Under the pieces are notes generated by a model. The model had not been told where the DNA came from, made no database searches, and worked only from the letters and a program-made list of their open reading frames with translations. Both the position numbers and the translations under genes were made by a program. A DNA stretch of 46,605 bases from Candidatus Brevibacterium intestinavium (lineage in GTDB: Bacteria; Actinomycetota; Actinomycetes; Actinomycetales; Brevibacteriaceae): assembly GCA_019117545.1 (NCBI GenBank), contig DWZN01000082.1, positions 1 through 46,605 on the forward strand, read 5' to 3'. Of this stretch, positions 33,059 to 40,795 are shown one piece after another; within the stretch, counting starts at the first letter, position 1, and every line of letters starts with the position of its first letter.

Positions 33059-33625
33059 ATGCGTCCCCTCATCATCTCCCTCGTCCAGTCGATCAACGGC
33101 TCCTTCGCCCAGGACGGGTGGTCGACCGGGGTCTCGACGGACACGGACTTCCGCCACTTCCTGGCCCTGCGCCGCCGCGCCTCCGCCCTCGTCATCGACC
33201 GTCCCACCGCCCTCAACCGCCAGCTGCCCGTCATCAACGCCCCCGGCAAGGCGCTCGAGCACACACCCGTGCATGTGCTCACCGAATCGGATCCTGCCCC
33301 ACTGGCCGCGCAGCTGTCCGAGCTCGGGGTCGACTACCGGGCCACGCGGTTCACCCCCGAATCCGTCGCCGAGGTGATCGCATCGCTGGACACGCGCGCG
33401 GACACCTCTGCCGGTGAGGAGCTCATCGTCTGCGAGTCGGGGCCTCATCTCGGGTTCCGGCTGCTCGAGTCCTATCCGGGTGCCGAACTGCAGCTGAGCG
33501 TCAGCCCGCGCTACATCCACACGGCCACGAGCCATTTCTGTCAGCTGCGCACCGAGATCGAGCTGCGCCTGATCGAGGCGCGGGCCGAGGACGATCAGGT
33601 CTTCCTCCGCTACCGCAGGGCCTGA
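33059..33625 (+). CDS. RibD C-terminal/dihydrofolate reductase-fold protein
   Basis: 188 residues. The opening MRPLIISLVQSINGSFAQDG matches the start of the RibD_C/DHFR-like fold (strand, then S-x-D/N-G), followed by DTDFRHFLALRRRASALVIDRPTALN, corresponding to the region where R-A-D-A-x-L-x-G-x-x-T is found, and PVHVLTES. The family reduces pteridine- or pyrimidine-like compounds with NADPH. The NADPH-loop glycines typical of RibD (GG..) are poorly preserved (CESGPHLGFRLLE), so the activity is uncertain. It starts 6 bases after the lipoprotein stop; an in-frame GTG at 33050 overlaps that stop as GTGA and may be the true start. The two genes are co-transcribed without an obvious functional link. 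Confidence 0.65.
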   Translation: MRPLIISLVQSINGSFAQDGWSTGVSTDTDFRHFLALRRRASALVIDRPTALNRQLPVINAPGKALEHTPVHVLTESDPAPLAAQLSELGVDYRATRFTPESVAEVIASLDTRADTSAGEELIVCESGPHLGFRLLESYPGAELQLSVSPRYIHTATSHFCQLRTEIELRLIEARAEDDQVFLRYRRA

Positions 33626-33638
33626 CGGTCCCGCCCTC

Positions 33639-34322
33639 TCAGGCCTGCGGGCCGATCTCGGTGCACACGTCGAAGCGTTCGGGCGAGAGCAGGATCGATT
33701 CCACCGCTTCGGCCACCTCGGCGAGGGCGATCGTCTCCACTCCCCCGGTGAGATCATTGCGCCCATCGCCGGCGACGGGCGCCATGATCCGCATCTCCCG
33801 GAAGTCGACCGTCGTCGCTTCGGCGGCCGCGACGCGGATGAGCATCGACTGTCCCGCCCCGAACACGCTGATCGCTCCGGACCCGGGCAGCGCCTGACGG
33901 CTGGCGACGCCGTTGAGAGCCAGATGGGCCACATTGCCGGTGACCGCCGCAGCCCGGGAGCGGGACTCGGACAGTCGTTGGGAGATCGTGCAGGCGGTGA
34001 AGTGTCCGCGCAGATAGCTGTCGAAGTCCTCGTCGAACTTGTCCAGACCGCGGTCGAGCAGCCGCCGGTCGATGAACCATCCGCCGATCGCGGCGATGAC
34101 GGCGTCGACGGGCTCGGCATCGACGGCGGATCCGTCATGGCCGGTGAGCGCCGCGAGCACCTGGTCCGGATCGTCCACCCAGTCGGGGACCACCAGCGGT
34201 GTGAAAGGAGTCGCTGATTCGGGTCGTCGGCGCACGACGCCGGTGATGCGGTGGTTCGGGCTCAGCCGTCCGGCCAGCCCGGTCCCGACATGACCGGAGG
34301 CACCGAAGAGGAGGATGTGCAT
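33639..34322 (-). CDS. NAD(P)-binding (SDR/NmrA-like) short protein
   Basis: 227 residues with a Rossmann start ILLFGASGHVGTGLAGRL (GxxGxxG, residues 7-13) and downstream pieces typical of the atypical SDR group: AVDAVIAAIGG, SRAAAVTGNVAHLALNG, GAISVFGAGQSMLIRVAAAEA, FREMRIMAPVAG. No Tyr-x-x-x-Lys catalytic pair can be placed with confidence, so it may bind cofactor without classical dehydrogenase action. The ATG at 34322 has no SD; TAGACT ends 6 nt upstream (leaderless candidate). It converges on the RibD-like gene with only 13 bases between stops and is divergent from the penicillin acylase gene. Confidence 0.78.
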   Translation of the reverse strand: MHILLFGASGHVGTGLAGRLSPNHRITGVVRRRPESATPFTPLVVPDWVDDPDQVLAALTGHDGSAVDAEPVDAVIAAIGGWFIDRRLLDRGLDKFDEDFDSYLRGHFTACTISQRLSESRSRAAAVTGNVAHLALNGVASRQALPGSGAISVFGAGQSMLIRVAAAEATTVDFREMRIMAPVAGDGRNDLTGGVETIALAEVAEAVESILLSPERFDVCTEIGPQA

Positions 34323-34328
34323 GATGCG

Positions 34329-34334
34329 AGTCTA
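34329..34334 (-). promoter_or_regulatory. -10 box of the SDR-like gene, leaderless candidate
   Basis: Minus-strand TAGACT, 6 nt, then the ATG at 34322. ATGACT with an 18-nt spacer (34358-34353) may act as -35. Confidence 0.5.
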
Positions 34335-34505
34335 AGTCCGATGGCAGATCGGAGTCATCGACAGCACCGGCCCCCGAGCCCACGCTTGCGGTCTCCGAGC
34401 GAATCTCCCGCATCCCCGAGGCCGACCCGCAGGACCGGACCCCCGATGACATGGGCCGACACTGATACTGTGAGCTGAAGGATTTTGGACGGCCGAAGGA
34501 GACTC

Positions 34506-37265
34506 ATGGCGGCACCCGATGCGCAGGATGAGAAGGAATCGAGCGCATTGCTCAAGGTGTTCCGCCCTTCGAGCGGCTCTCACCTGTCCGTGAGCGCACG
34601 CGTGCTCCTGCGAGTCCTCGCCGGAGTCCTCGCCCTCGTCCTCGTCCTCGCCCTCATCGGCGTCTTCCTCGTCCGCAGGTCGTTTCCCACCACCGACGGT
34701 GAGATCTCGCTGCCGGACCTCGACGCTCCGGTCACCGTCCACCGCGACGAGTCCGGTGTTCCCACCATCGAGGCCGAGACCGCCCATGATCTCTTCCTCG
34801 CTCAGGGTTTCGTCCACGCTCAGGACCGGTTCTGGGAGATGGACTTCCGACGCCATGTGACCTCCGGGCGCCTGTCCGAACTGTTCGGCGAGTCCCAGCT
34901 GGGCACCGACACCTTCATCCGCACACTCGGGTGGAGGAAGGTCGCCGAGCAGGAGGTCGAGCAGCTGGACGAGACGACCCTCGGCTATTACCGAGCCTAT
35001 GCGGACGGGGTCAACGCCTACCTCGACGACAAGTCCCCCACCGAGGTGTCCCTCGAGTACGCCGTGCTCGGTCTCCAATCGGGTGAGACCGAGATCGAGA
35101 AGTGGACTCCCGTCGACAGCGTGTCCTGGCTCAAGGCCATGGCCTGGGACCTGCGATCGAACCTCGAGGACGAGATCGACCGCGCCATCCTGACCTCGGA
35201 ACTCGACGAGGAGCAGGTCGCCGATCTCTTCCCCGACTACCCCTATGACACCCGCCCGACGATCCTCGGCGGAATCGCCGGACACGAGGCCGCGAAGAGC
35301 CGCGGCGATGTCGCCGAAGATCCCGGAGCAGGAGAAGGCCCGGGCGGACAGCCCGGCCAGCCCGGACAGCCCGGACAGCCCGGCCGGACCGGTCAGCAGA
35401 CCGACGACGCGGCCCGGACCGACGACGAGGCCCGGGCCGGCGACGAGGCCCGGGCCGGCGGGGAGGTCACCGAAGCGTCGAGCCAGGCCGATGACCTCAT
35501 CGATCTCAAGACCAAGGTGGCCTCGCTGCCGGACCTGCTGGGGATGAGCAGCGATGATATCGGCTCGAACTCGTGGGTCATCTCCGGTGAGCACACGAAG
35601 ACGGGTTCACCGCTTCTGGCCAACGACCCGCATCTGTCGCCGACGATGCCCTCGGTCTGGTACCAGGTCGGGCTGCGCTGCAAGAAGGTCACCGACGAGT
35701 GCCCGTTCGATGTCACCGGCTTCTCCTTCTCCGGGCTGCCGGGCATCGTCATCGGCCACAACCAGTCGATCGCCTGGGGGCTGACGAACCTCGGTGCCGA
35801 TGTCACCGACCTCGTGGTCGAAAGGATCCGCGACGGGCAGGTCGTCCACGACGACGGCGACGAACCCGTCCGGGAACGCAAGGAGACGGTCGAGGTCGCC
35901 GGCGGCGAACCCCGGGAGATCACCATCCGGTCCACCCGCCACGGGCCGCTGGTGTCCAAACTCGGCGAGGACTACCGTCGAGTCCTCGACGCCTCCACCG
36001 GTGCGGACACGGCTGACCCGAAGTCCGGACCGGCCGATGAGCAGTACGGTCTCGCTCTCGACTGGACCGCGCTGCGACCGGGCAGCACCGCCTCGGCGGT
36101 GTTCGCGATCAACCGCGCGTCGAACTGGGAGGAGTTCCGTGATGCGGCCTCCCGGTTCGACGTTCCCTCCCAGAACCTCATCTATGCCGACGTGGCGGGC
36201 AATATCGGCTACCAGGCACCGGGGATGATCCCCCGCCGGGGCGACGCCGACGGATCCCTGCCGCGCCGCGGTTGGAAGTCCGATGAGGACTGGCAGGGCT
36301 GGATCGACTTCGATGACCTGCCGAGCCTGTACAACCCCGACCGCGGTTGGATCGTCACGGCGAACAATCCCGTCGCCGCCCCCGGAGAAGCCGTGGCCCT
36401 GAGCAAGGATTTCGACTACGGGGACCGGGCCAGGCGCATCACCAAACGCATCAAGGACGCCGTCGGCGAGGGCAGAGAGCTCACCGCCGCGGACATGTCG
36501 GCGATCCAGGGAGATGACCTCAACCCGTTCGCTTCGAAGCTCGTGCCCGCGGCGATCGAGATCGATGACGGGGACGACCCCGATATCGCCAGGGCGCAGA
36601 AGATGCTCTCCGAATGGAACGGCCACGACGCCGCCAGCAGCGCCGCCGCGGCCTACTTCAATGTGCTCACGAAGACGCTGCTCGACCAGACCATCGCTTC
36701 GAAGGTGCCCGATGCCGTGGCCCCGACCGGCGGTTCGCGCTGGTACCTCGTGCTGTCGAACCTGCTCGAGGACGAGGACTCGCAGTGGTGGTCCGGCCAG
36801 GGTGTGGACAACCGCGACGAAGCGCTGCGCACGGCCATGAAGACGGCCTGGACGACGACCGAGGACCTGCTGGGCCCGGAACCGGTGACGTGGCGGTGGG
36901 GAATCCTGCACAGGCTGACGATCCGCAACGCCAGCTTCGGCGAGTCCGGGATCACCCCGGTCGAGAAGCTGTTCAACCGCGGCCCCTACGAGGTCTCGGG
37001 AGGATCGGGAGTCGTCCACGCCACCGGCTGGGACGCCTCGGTCGGCTATGAGACGAACTGGGTGCCGTCGATGCGTCAGATCGTCGACCTGTCGAATTTC
37101 GACGCCTCGAGCTGGATCAATCTCACCGGCGCCTCGGGCCACGCCTACCATGAGCACTACGACGATCAGACGAATGATTGGGCCTCGAACGTCAACCGTC
37201 CCTGGCCGTACTCGCCGCAGGCGGTGCAAGCGGCGGCCGAGGACACGCTCACGCTCGAACCCTGA
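34506..37265 (+). CDS. Penicillin acylase family Ntn-hydrolase (acylase/quorum-signal amidase type)
   Basis: 919 residues. After a cytoplasmic start and one helix (about 38-58, LLRVLAGVLALVLVLALIGVFLV) the alpha chain begins with LPDLDAPVTVHRDESGVPTIEA and FVHAQDRFWEMDFRRHVTSGRLSE. A spacer follows, then the beta chain whose N-terminal nucleophile is Ser354 in DIGSNSWVISGEHTKTGSPLLANDPHL (read in parts). FSGLPGIVIGHNQSIAWGLTN and RHGPL follow, and the C-terminal catalytic Asn and Arg region lies in NWVPSMRQIVDLSNFD. The enzyme is made as one chain and cleaves itself before Ser354. Substrates in the family include penicillins, aculeacins and acyl-homoserine lactones. The spacer holds unusual repeats. 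The ATG at 34506 has AAGGAG 6 bases upstream; GATACT at 34464-34469 may be the -10. Confidence 0.9.
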   Translation: MAAPDAQDEKESSALLKVFRPSSGSHLSVSARVLLRVLAGVLALVLVLALIGVFLVRRSFPTTDGEISLPDLDAPVTVHRDESGVPTIEAETAHDLFLAQGFVHAQDRFWEMDFRRHVTSGRLSELFGESQLGTDTFIRTLGWRKVAEQEVEQLDETTLGYYRAYADGVNAYLDDKSPTEVSLEYAVLGLQSGETEIEKWTPVDSVSWLKAMAWDLRSNLEDEIDRAILTSELDEEQVADLFPDYPYDTRPTILGGIAGHEAAKSRGDVAEDPGAGEGPGGQPGQPGQPGQPGRTGQQTDDAARTDDEARAGDEARAGGEVTEASSQADDLIDLKTKVASLPDLLGMSSDDIGSNSWVISGEHTKTGSPLLANDPHLSPTMPSVWYQVGLRCKKVTDECPFDVTGFSFSGLPGIVIGHNQSIAWGLTNLGADVTDLVVERIRDGQVVHDDGDEPVRERKETVEVAGGEPREITIRSTRHGPLVSKLGEDYRRVLDASTGADTADPKSGPADEQYGLALDWTALRPGSTASAVFAINRASNWEEFRDAASRFDVPSQNLIYADVAGNIGYQAPGMIPRRGDADGSLPRRGWKSDEDWQGWIDFDDLPSLYNPDRGWIVTANNPVAAPGEAVALSKDFDYGDRARRITKRIKDAVGEGRELTAADMSAIQGDDLNPFASKLVPAAIEIDDGDDPDIARAQKMLSEWNGHDAASSAAAAYFNVLTKTLLDQTIASKVPDAVAPTGGSRWYLVLSNLLEDEDSQWWSGQGVDNRDEALRTAMKTAWTTTEDLLGPEPVTWRWGILHRLTIRNASFGESGITPVEKLFNRGPYEVSGGSGVVHATGWDASVGYETNWVPSMRQIVDLSNFDASSWINLTGASGHAYHEHYDDQTNDWASNVNRPWPYSPQAVQAAAEDTLTLEP
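35349..35384 (+). repeat. Four Gln-Pro-Gly repeats in the acylase spacer
   Basis: A 9-bp unit coding Gln-Pro-Gly occurs four times (residues 282-293), in nearly identical codons (CAG CCC GGA/GGC). It sits in the spacer before the autocleavage site. Confidence 0.85.
35424..35459 (+). repeat. Duplicated 18-bp unit (Asp-Glu-Ala-Arg-Ala-Gly) in the acylase spacer
   Basis: Two identical 18-bp units code DEARAG twice (residues 307-318), 39 bases after the QPG repeats. Confidence 0.85.
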
Positions 37266-37314
37266 GGGGGCTTCGCGAACCCCGTCCCAGGCGCTTGTCG
37301 AGCCCTCAGCCGGT

Positions 37315-38514
37315 TCAGGACTTCGGCAGGATCTTCGCCTCGAGGAAGTTCGCGACATCGTCTTCCCAGCGCACCGGGTCGATGTTCCACTCCTTCGTGT
37401 GGTGTGCCCTGCTGTAGTCGGGCATCGTCACGAGGTCCCGCCGAACCGAGGCCAGGGCGTGCGAGGGCCCGGAGGGCACGAACTCGTCGTCATCGGAGTG
37501 GATGAGCAGCACGGGCACGTCGAGCTCGGCCGCCCGTGTCACCCAGTCCATGCGGTCGAGGTCGAGCGGGGTCTGCAGACCGGTGATCGGCCGCGCCCAG
37601 GGCTGGGTGATCATCTCCAGCGTCAGCTTGGCGATCGGAGTCGGCAGCAGGTTCTTCTTCGCCTGCCCGTCGAGCACGTTGACCCAGTCGACGACGGGTC
37701 CGTCGAGGACCAGGGCGGTGACGCGGCGACGGTTGCGGCCCCGCGAGGCCGCCTGCAGGGCGATCGCTCCGCCCATGGACCAGCCGAAGAGGACGACGTT
37801 CTTCGCACCCTTCGACACGGCGTAGTCGATGGCGGCGTCGACGTCGATCCACTCGGTGTCGCCGAGTCCGTAGCGGGAGTTGGTCTCAACGCGGACCTCG
37901 GCGTCGTTGCGGTAGGACATGGCGATGGCGGGCACGCCCAGGGTGTTGAGGACGGGAGCCGCACGCAGGCCTTCGGCTCGTGTGCTCGCCCGGCCGTGGA
38001 TGAGGATTGCCCACGTCTCATGCGGTTCCGGATGGTCGCTGGGAAGCAGCCAGGCGGGCAGCGCCCCCGCATCGGAGCGGATCTCGATGTCGTCGAAGTT
38101 CACTCCGGCGGCCAGAGGATCGGGGAAGACGATTCCGGTCCAGCGTCCGCGCCAGGCACGGCGGATGTCGCCGCGGGTCACGGACCGGATCTCGCGGGAG
38201 ACCGTGCGCGATCGGGGATCGTATTCGACGATGTCTCCGATCACCGCATGACCGGCACCCTGGTTGAAGTAGAGGCCGTAGGTTCCGGGAACCGTCGTCT
38301 CCTCATCGGCAGGCAGGTGGATGCGCATATTCGGCGGGAACCCGTCGATGTGCAGAATGTCGAGTTCTTCGGGCGCATTCTCCGGGACCACTATCCGACG
38401 GGCGAAGTAGGCGGCCAGTCCCGAGGACGCCACCGAGATCAACGCACCGAGCCCGGCACCGATGCCCACAGCGGCCACCAGCAGGCGGGCGGGGAATTTC
38501 GTCTCGCGGACCAT
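37315..38514 (-). CDS. Membrane-anchored alpha/beta hydrolase (serine hydrolase)
   Basis: 399 residues. An N-terminal hydrophobic helix (about 11-38) anchors a domain that has about 100 residues of beta-rich region before the hydrolase core. The core shows the oxyanion region AILIHGRASTRAEGL, the nucleophile elbow VLFGWSMGGAIAL (GxSxG), the acid in LLIHSDDDEFVP and the histidine near SRAHHTKEWN. The pattern is of a carboxylesterase or amidase of the prolyl-oligopeptidase-related group. No substrate can be named. The ATG at 38514 has AGGAGG 5 bases upstream. It converges on the penicillin acylase gene with 49 bases between, holding only a small GGGG/CCCC hairpin. Confidence 0.85.
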   Translation of the reverse strand: MVRETKFPARLLVAAVGIGAGLGALISVASSGLAAYFARRIVVPENAPEELDILHIDGFPPNMRIHLPADEETTVPGTYGLYFNQGAGHAVIGDIVEYDPRSRTVSREIRSVTRGDIRRAWRGRWTGIVFPDPLAAGVNFDDIEIRSDAGALPAWLLPSDHPEPHETWAILIHGRASTRAEGLRAAPVLNTLGVPAIAMSYRNDAEVRVETNSRYGLGDTEWIDVDAAIDYAVSKGAKNVVLFGWSMGGAIALQAASRGRNRRRVTALVLDGPVVDWVNVLDGQAKKNLLPTPIAKLTLEMITQPWARPITGLQTPLDLDRMDWVTRAAELDVPVLLIHSDDDEFVPSGPSHALASVRRDLVTMPDYSRAHHTKEWNIDPVRWEDDVANFLEAKILPKS

Positions 38515-38710
38515 GAAAACCTCCTGCGTTCATTGTTGCCTAAGGAATGTGCAGGAACCAAACGCTGTTGTCCTCTCTGAAGGCGCGCACACGCGACCTA
38601 TGTCCCCGGCGGACGCGCTTCCGCAGCTTCGAACATCAGTGGGATGATGGACTCCACGCGTGGGCTCGCACCTGAGACCTGACAGACATCGACGCACACC
38701 GGAGGTCACG

Positions 38711-39163
38711 ATGACACAGAACATGAACGCAGCCACTCCTGCCGAGGCAGGCCGCACGAAGGCAGACGGTGAGGAGATCCGCTGGCAGGACGTGCTCAGC
38801 CCCGAGGAGTACGCGGTGCTGCGCCAGGGCGCGACCGAACGGCCATTCACCGGTGAGTACAACACCGAGACCGCGGTCGGGATGTACCAGTGCCGAGCCT
38901 GCGGCGCCGACCTCTTCCCCTCGGACACGAAGTTCACCTCACACTGCGGATGGCCGTCGTTCTACGCGCCCCTGGCCGAGGACCGGGTCCGCTACATCCG
39001 TGACACGACGATGGGCATGGAGCGCATCGAGGTCCGGTGCGCCAACTGCGATTCCCATATGGGCCATGTCTTCGAAGGTGAGGGATACGACACTCCCACC
39101 GATCAGCGCTACTGCATCAACTCGATCTCGCTGAAGCTCAACACCGCAGATGCTCAGGGCTGA
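38711..39163 (+). CDS. msrB: Peptide-methionine (R)-S-oxide reductase
   Basis: 150 residues; repairs oxidised methionine (R-sulfoxide) in proteins. The zinc cysteines are Cys61/Cys64 (YQCRACGAD) and Cys110/Cys113 (VRCANCDSH); the catalytic cysteine is Cys135 in QRYCINSISL, and GERPFTGEY-like ATERPFTGEYNTE and HCGWPSFY are the substrate-binding stretches. A second cysteine in SHCGWPSF (Cys79) may resolve the disulphide. The ATG at 38711 has GGAGG 6 bases upstream. It overlaps the next gene by 14 bases, so they are co-translated. It is divergent from the hydrolase gene; the 196 bases between hold no gene that I can see. Confidence 0.95.
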   Translation: MTQNMNAATPAEAGRTKADGEEIRWQDVLSPEEYAVLRQGATERPFTGEYNTETAVGMYQCRACGADLFPSDTKFTSHCGWPSFYAPLAEDRVRYIRDTTMGMERIEVRCANCDSHMGHVFEGEGYDTPTDQRYCINSISLKLNTADAQG

Positions 39164-39677
39164 GGCGCCCGCCGAACCGATCGTGCGGACCTTCTGCGCA
39201 CTTCGGCCGGAAGAGCTCTACGGCATCATGCAGCTGCGTTCGCAGGTCTTCGTCGTCGAGCAGGACTGCCTGTTCCTCGATCCCGACGGCATCGACACCC
39301 TGCCCGAGACACTGCATGTGTTCCATCCGCGGCCGCCGCAGGCGATGGCCGACACCCACGGAGCCGAGTTCGGTCGCGATCTCGGCCCCTGGGCCTACGC
39401 CCGCATCCTGCCCGCCGACGTCCCCGACGGCCCGGCCGCACGACCGGGAGCCCGCAGCATCAGCCGAGTCGTCACCCACCCCGAGGCCCGTGGCCAGGGG
39501 TGGGGCCGCAGACTGCTGGCGGACATCGTCGAGCGCTTCTCCGATCAGCCCCTGACCCTCAACGCGCAGTCGCATCTCGAGGGTCTCTACACCGCGTTCG
39601 GGTTCGCTGCCAACGGCCCGCGCTTCTTCGAGGACGGGATCGAACACACCCCGATGCACCGCCCGGCCGGGAGCTGA
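39150..39677 (+). CDS. ElaA-family GNAT acetyltransferase
   Basis: 175 residues. The ElaA mark LRSQVFVVEQDCLFLDPDGID lies near residues 29-49 (read in parts), followed by the acetyl-CoA binding region ISRVVTHPEARGQGWGRRLLADIV, with the R-x-x-G-x-G/A pattern. The C-terminal piece YTAFGFAANGPRFFEDGIEHTPMHR completes the fold. Substrate unknown; ElaA proteins are widespread single-domain N-acetyltransferases. The ATG at 39150 lies inside the msrB end (14-base overlap) and a hairpin starts right after the stop codon. The pairing with msrB suggests a stress-related role, which is an inference. Confidence 0.87.
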   Translation: MLRAEAPAEPIVRTFCALRPEELYGIMQLRSQVFVVEQDCLFLDPDGIDTLPETLHVFHPRPPQAMADTHGAEFGRDLGPWAYARILPADVPDGPAARPGARSISRVVTHPEARGQGWGRRLLADIVERFSDQPLTLNAQSHLEGLYTAFGFAANGPRFFEDGIEHTPMHRPAGS

Positions 39678-39717
39678 GCGCCCGGGTGGGCTCCCGCCGC
39701 AGCTTCCGCCCGGGCGC
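39678..39717. terminator. Terminator between the acetyltransferase and OhrR-like genes
   Basis: 12-pair stem (39678-39689 with 39706-39717, one T-G pair, GCGCCCGGG core) and a 16-nt loop. It begins immediately after the acetyltransferase stop, 17 bases before the convergent regulator stop. Confidence 0.75.
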
Positions 39718-39733
39718 CGGCTGGGCGCTCCCC

Positions 39734-40213
39734 TCAGCTCGCCTCAGCCTCGGCGGCGGCGTCGACGTTGGCGATGATCTGCTGCATCACCGCGTGCAGC
39801 TGCCTGACCCCGTCCACGTCCATACCGAGCTTGTCCATCATCTGCCCGGGAATCTTTTCGGCGGCCCTGCGCAGCTGCACCCCGGTGCTCGTGAGCGTGA
39901 CCTCGACGATCCGCTCATCGCGTTCACTGCGCGTCTTAGTCACATAGTCCAGCGTCTCGAGGCGTTTGACCAGCGGCGAGACGGTCGCGGGTTCGAGCCG
40001 CAGCAGCCGTGCGATCTCCCGCACCGTGAGCTTCTCGTGCTGCCAGAGTGTGAGCATGACCAGATACTGCGGATGAGTCAGGTGGATCGGTTCGAGCACC
40101 GACCGGTAGGCGCCGATCACCCCGCGTGAGGCCACGGCCAGGGCGAAGCAGATCTGGCTCTCCAGCGCCAAGGGATCGCTCAGCTCCTGCGTCGGACCAT
40201 CGGTCTCGGGCAT
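39734..40213 (-). CDS. MarR-family regulator, OhrR-like peroxide sensor
   Basis: 159 residues. The N terminus LALESQICFALAVASRGVIGAY aligns with OhrR (L-E-N-Q-L-C-F), placing a lone reactive cysteine at position 22. The winged HTH reads HPQYLVMLTLWQHEKLTVREIARLL, LEPATVSPLVKRLETLDYVTKTRSERDER. OhrR proteins are inactivated by organic peroxides through oxidation of that cysteine. No ohr peroxidase is adjacent, so the target is unknown; the divergent 83-residue protein is the nearest candidate. The ATG at 40213 has GGGGAG 4 bases upstream; an ATG at 40240 is an alternative. The palindrome at 40311-40331 is a likely operator. Confidence 0.88.
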   Translation of the reverse strand: MPETDGPTQELSDPLALESQICFALAVASRGVIGAYRSVLEPIHLTHPQYLVMLTLWQHEKLTVREIARLLRLEPATVSPLVKRLETLDYVTKTRSERDERIVEVTLTSTGVQLRRAAEKIPGQMMDKLGMDVDGVRQLHAVMQQIIANVDAAAEAEAS

Positions 40214-40310
40214 CGTCTCCCCTTCGTCCCTCTTCGTCATCCGTCCCTCTTCGTCACTGGGCCTGTGCTCGCGATGGCACATGATCGGGACCTTCGTCGG
40301 CCACTCATTC

Positions 40311-40331
40311 GTGCCCTAATGATTAGGGTAC
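40311..40331. promoter_or_regulatory. Palindromic operator of the OhrR-like regulator
   Basis: CCCTAAT-G-ATTAGGG is a perfect 7-bp inverted repeat with a 1-nt centre (40314-40328); the GT at 40311 and AC at 40330 extend it. It lies in an AT-rich island between the divergent regulator and small-protein genes, the usual place for a MarR-type site. Confidence 0.65.
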
Positions 40332-40386
40332 ACTGTTTATACATTGTCGCCTTGTCCGTCCGCCCGCACAAGCGGTGCCAGTTCGA

Positions 40387-40392
40387 TAGGTT
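40387..40392 (+). promoter_or_regulatory. -10 box of the 83-residue protein gene, leaderless candidate
   Basis: TAGGTT, then 6 nt, then the ATG at 40399. There is no SD. An AT-rich TATACA further upstream (40338-40343) is an alternative promoter. Confidence 0.4.
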
Positions 40393-40398
40393 CCACTG

Positions 40399-40650
40399 AT
40401 GCCCTCCTCCTCGCAGACGCCCTCCCACGGCTCCGAGCACCAGCCGCGCCGACAGCCTGACTCCCAGCGCGGAGTCGGCTGGCTCAACAACTTCTTCCGC
40501 AAGATCGTCGGTCCCGCCCAGGTCGACAACACCCGCCCGGGAGGCTATTACGAAGACGAGAGCCTCCGCCACGAGCAGCTGGCCGCCATGGGCCTGGAGA
40601 TGCGCACCGACGCCAACGGCCATTCCTATGTGGTGAAGAAGACCGACTGA
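40399..40650 (+). CDS. Small conserved-looking protein of unknown function, 83 residues
   Basis: Hydrophilic, no membrane helix. The N-terminal 26 residues are Ser/Gln/Pro/Arg-rich. A short hydrophobic-basic block GVGWLNNFFRKIVGP precedes an acidic and aromatic stretch (GGYYEDESLRHEQLAAMGLEMRTD) and a C-terminal strand-like piece HSYVVKKTD. I do not recognise it. Codon use is like its neighbours, the frame is closed by a strong terminator 12 bases after the stop, and a promoter lies upstream, so it looks like a real gene. It is divergent from the OhrR-like regulator and shares its operator region. Confidence 0.65.
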   Translation: MPSSSQTPSHGSEHQPRRQPDSQRGVGWLNNFFRKIVGPAQVDNTRPGGYYEDESLRHEQLAAMGLEMRTDANGHSYVVKKTD

Positions 40651-40661
40651 GCTCCTTCTGC

Positions 40662-40708
40662 ACACGGATCAGCCGCCGCACCTGCCCGGTGCGGCGGCTG
40701 ATCTGTGT
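40662..40708 (+). terminator. Very strong terminator after the 83-residue protein gene
   Basis: A 15-bp perfect stem (40667-40681 with 40689-40703, 7-nt loop) extends through one G-T pair to 20 pairs in all. It starts 12 bases after the stop. Confidence 0.85.
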
Positions 40709-40763
40709 CTCCGCCCGGACGGCGGCAGGAGGCGATGTCCTGCCACCGCCGGCGGACGACCCT

Positions 40764-40789
40764 GCGCCGGGAAGTTCACTTCCCGGCGC
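40764..40789 (-). terminator. Terminator after hemQ
   Basis: An 11-bp perfect stem (GCGCCGGGAAG at 40764-40774 with 40779-40789) has a 4-nt loop TTCA. It lies 6 bases after the hemQ stop, separate from the facing terminator. Confidence 0.8.
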
Positions 40790-40795
40790 GGCCGG

